Made by a program: the position numbers and the translations under genes
The notes under the pieces: model-generated
What the model saw: only the letters and a program-made list of their open reading frames with translations
The model's database searches: none
What the model was told of the DNA's origin: nothing
Part shown: piece after piece, positions 5,802-7,495 of the stretch
Layout of the letters: each line of letters begins with the position of its first letter
Numbering within the stretch: the first letter of the stretch is position 1
Assembly (NCBI GenBank): GCA_029267645.1
Contig: JAJUIM010000087.1
Coordinates: forward strand, 1 to 7,495
DNA: 7,495 nucleotides
DNA from: Microbacterium sp.
GTDB taxonomy: Bacteria > Actinomycetota > Actinomycetes > Actinomycetales > Microbacteriaceae
Direction: 5' to 3'

Positions 5802-7495
5802 TCGACCGCGAACGCTTTCCGATCGACCCGTGGCGGCTCGTCGAGAACCGCTTCAACCCCGACGATCTTGGCGTGACCGAGACGATCTTCGCGACAGGAA
5901 ACGGCTACCTCGGCATGCGCGCCGACCACCCCGAGGGGCGTCACGCGCACGAGCACGGCACGTTCATCAACGGCTTCCACGAGACGTGGCCGATCCGCCA
6001 CGCCGAGAACGCCTACGGCTTCGCCGAGGTGGGCCAGACGATCGTCAACGTGCCCGACGCGAAGATCATGCGGGTCTACGTCGACGACGAGCCGATGTCG
6101 ATCGACATCGCCGAGATCACGGAGTACGAGCGCAGCCTCGACTTCCGCGACGCCTCGCAGAACCGGCGGATCCGCTGGACCACGCCGTCGGGCAAGGAGG
6201 TGCTGCTCGAGTCGAACCGCCTCATCTCGTTTGAGGACCGGCACCTCGCGGTCCTGCAGATGAAGGTCACGGTGCTGAACGCCGACGCACCCGTCGTCAT
6301 CAACTGCCAGATCATCAACCGGCAGGACGGCCAGGACGTGTACGGCGGCACGCCCACCGCCGTGCGCCAGGCGCGCAAGGGGGCGACGGCGGATCCGCGC
6401 CGCGCCGAGCGCATCGCCGACCGCGTCCTCGAGCCCGAGGACTACTGGCAGGTGGGCGCCCGCTCGACGCTGTCGTACCGCACGGCCTCGAGCGGCATGA
6501 CCCTCGCGGTCGTCGCCGATCAGGTCGTCGAGACCGAGAACGACTACGAGGCCCGCGGCCTCATCGAGGCCGACATCGCGAAGAACGTCTTCCGCGTCGA
6601 CGCCAAGGCGGGCGTGCCCGTGACCGTCACGAAGTTCGTGAGCTACCACACGTCGCGCGGCGTGCCCGCGGCCGAGCTCATCGAGCGCGGGCGCCGCACG
6701 CTCGACCGCGCGACGGCGGCGGGCGTCGACGCCCTGTTCGCCCGCCAGCGCGCGTGGCTCGACGACTTCTGGGATCGCTCCGACGTGCGGATCCCCGGTC
6801 ACGACGGGCTGCAGCAGGCGGTCCGCTGGAGCCTGCTGCAGGTCGCGATGGCGTCGGCCCGCGCCGACGGCTGGGGCGTGCCCGCGAAGGGCATGACCGG
6901 ATCCGGGTACAGCGGCCACTATTTCTGGGACACCGACATCTACGTGCTCCCGTTCCTCGACTACACGTCGCCGTGGTGGGCGCGCAACGCGCTCCGCGCG
7001 CGATCCGCAATGCTGCCGGCAGCCCGCAAGCGCGCCGCGCAGATGAGCGAGGCGGGCGCGCTGATCCCGTGGCGCACGATCAACGGCGAGGAGGCGTCGG
7101 CCTACTACGCGGCGGGCACGGCGCAGTACCACATCAACGCCGACGTCGCGTACGCGCTCATCAAGTACGTGCGCGCGACCGATGACGAGATGTTCCTTGC
7201 GAACGAGGGCATCGACATCCTCGTCGAGACGGCCAGGCTGTGGTCGACGCTCGGCTTCTGGCGCGAGGACGGCTTCCACATCCACGGCGTCACCGGCCCC
7301 GACGAGTACACGACGGTCGTGAACGACAACCTGTTCACGAACGTCATGGCCCGTTTCAACCTGCGGGCGGCGGCGCACGTCGTGCGCGACATGGCCGAGC
7401 GCGTGCCCGCCGAGTACCGCGCCATGGTCGACCGGCTCGGGCTGCGCGACGACGAGGCCGACGAATGGCAGCGCTGCGGCGACGCCATGCACATC
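5798..7495 (+). CDS. glycoside hydrolase family 65 enzyme, probable alpha-glucoside phosphorylase (C-terminus beyond window)
   Basis: Translation from the ATG at 5798 gives 566 codons open to the edge; full-length members have about 750-830 residues, so roughly a quarter is missing. Residues 1 to about 270 form the N-terminal beta-sandwich, with T-G-N-G-Y-L-G-M-R near residue 38. The (alpha/alpha)6 barrel follows, with the substrate-site segment G-S-G-Y-S-G-H-Y-F-W-D-T-D (368-380) and T-G-P-D-E-Y holding E503, the expected general acid. The following V-N-D-N-L-F-T-N is also family-typical. The phosphate-binding loops lie past the edge, so phosphorylase against hydrolase cannot be settled directly. 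The start overlaps the stop of the beta-phosphoglucomutase-like gene, with AAGGA at 5788-5792. That coupling suggests the product is beta-glucose-1-phosphate. Maltose, trehalose, kojibiose, nigerose or another alpha-glucoside are all possible substrates. Confidence 0.93.
   Translation, partial: MIDRERFPIDPWRLVENRFNPDDLGVTETIFATGNGYLGMRADHPEGRHAHEHGTFINGFHETWPIRHAENAYGFAEVGQTIVNVPDAKIMRVYVDDEPMSIDIAEITEYERSLDFRDASQNRRIRWTTPSGKEVLLESNRLISFEDRHLAVLQMKVTVLNADAPVVINCQIINRQDGQDVYGGTPTAVRQARKGATADPRRAERIADRVLEPEDYWQVGARSTLSYRTASSGMTLAVVADQVVETENDYEARGLIEADIAKNVFRVDAKAGVPVTVTKFVSYHTSRGVPAAELIERGRRTLDRATAAGVDALFARQRAWLDDFWDRSDVRIPGHDGLQQAVRWSLLQVAMASARADGWGVPAKGMTGSGYSGHYFWDTDIYVLPFLDYTSPWWARNALRARSAMLPAARKRAAQMSEAGALIPWRTINGEEASAYYAAGTAQYHINADVAYALIKYVRATDDEMFLANEGIDILVETARLWSTLGFWREDGFHIHGVTGPDEYTTVVNDNLFTNVMARFNLRAAAHVVRDMAERVPAEYRAMVDRLGLRDDEADEWQRCGDAMHI

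Noticed and set aside
5255..7492. A 745-codon open frame on the minus strand opposite the HAD and GH65 genes
   Set aside because: Same composition artefact. The plus strand holds conserved HAD and GH65 motifs in a single uninterrupted frame each.

Overview
The window is very GC-rich, with strong G/C preference at third codon positions, and it carries Actinobacteria-type genes throughout. These include a three-domain Pta with a P-loop at its N-terminus, a pta-then-ackA order, a MoxR/DUF58 pair, and a HAD–GH65 pair of the same layout as Mycobacterium tuberculosis Rv3400–Rv3401. I infer a high-GC Gram-positive actinobacterium, plausibly Micrococcales/Microbacteriaceae. The family-level placement is a guess from general appearance, not a search.

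Layout. Positions 1–1439 (minus strand) hold a MoxR-type AAA+ ATPase, followed with a 4-base ATGA overlap by a DUF58 membrane protein that runs off the left edge. Positions 1440–1689 are the only sizeable gene-free gap, about 250 bases. It holds a possible moxR promoter on the minus strand, an extended -10 promoter, the small bacterial signal recognition particle (SRP) RNA with a U-rich terminator, a short perfect inverted repeat, and a candidate leaderless promoter for pta. Positions 1690–7495 (plus strand) are a tightly packed run of four genes: phosphate acetyltransferase (pta), acetate kinase (ackA, 4-base overlap), a beta-phosphoglucomutase-like HAD enzyme (21-base gap), and a glycoside hydrolase family 65 enzyme (4-base overlap) that runs off the right edge.

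How the genes may work together. Pta and AckA interconvert acetyl-CoA and acetate with ATP formation. GH65 phosphorylases split alpha-glucosides with phosphate to give beta-glucose-1-phosphate, which beta-phosphoglucomutase turns into glucose-6-phosphate. The spacing suggests one transcript that links entry of a phosphorolysed disaccharide to acetate output. This is inference; the substrate of the GH65 enzyme cannot be read from the window. MoxR/DUF58 is an unrelated chaperone/membrane locus, and the SRP RNA is housekeeping.

I found no mobile element, CRISPR array, phage gene, tRNA or defence gene, and no frameshift in any of the six coding regions. I do not see a wholly new system. The observations most worth checking are the candidate leaderless start of pta beside the SRP RNA, the frequent GGATCC palindrome, and the joint sugar-phosphorolysis/acetate operon.
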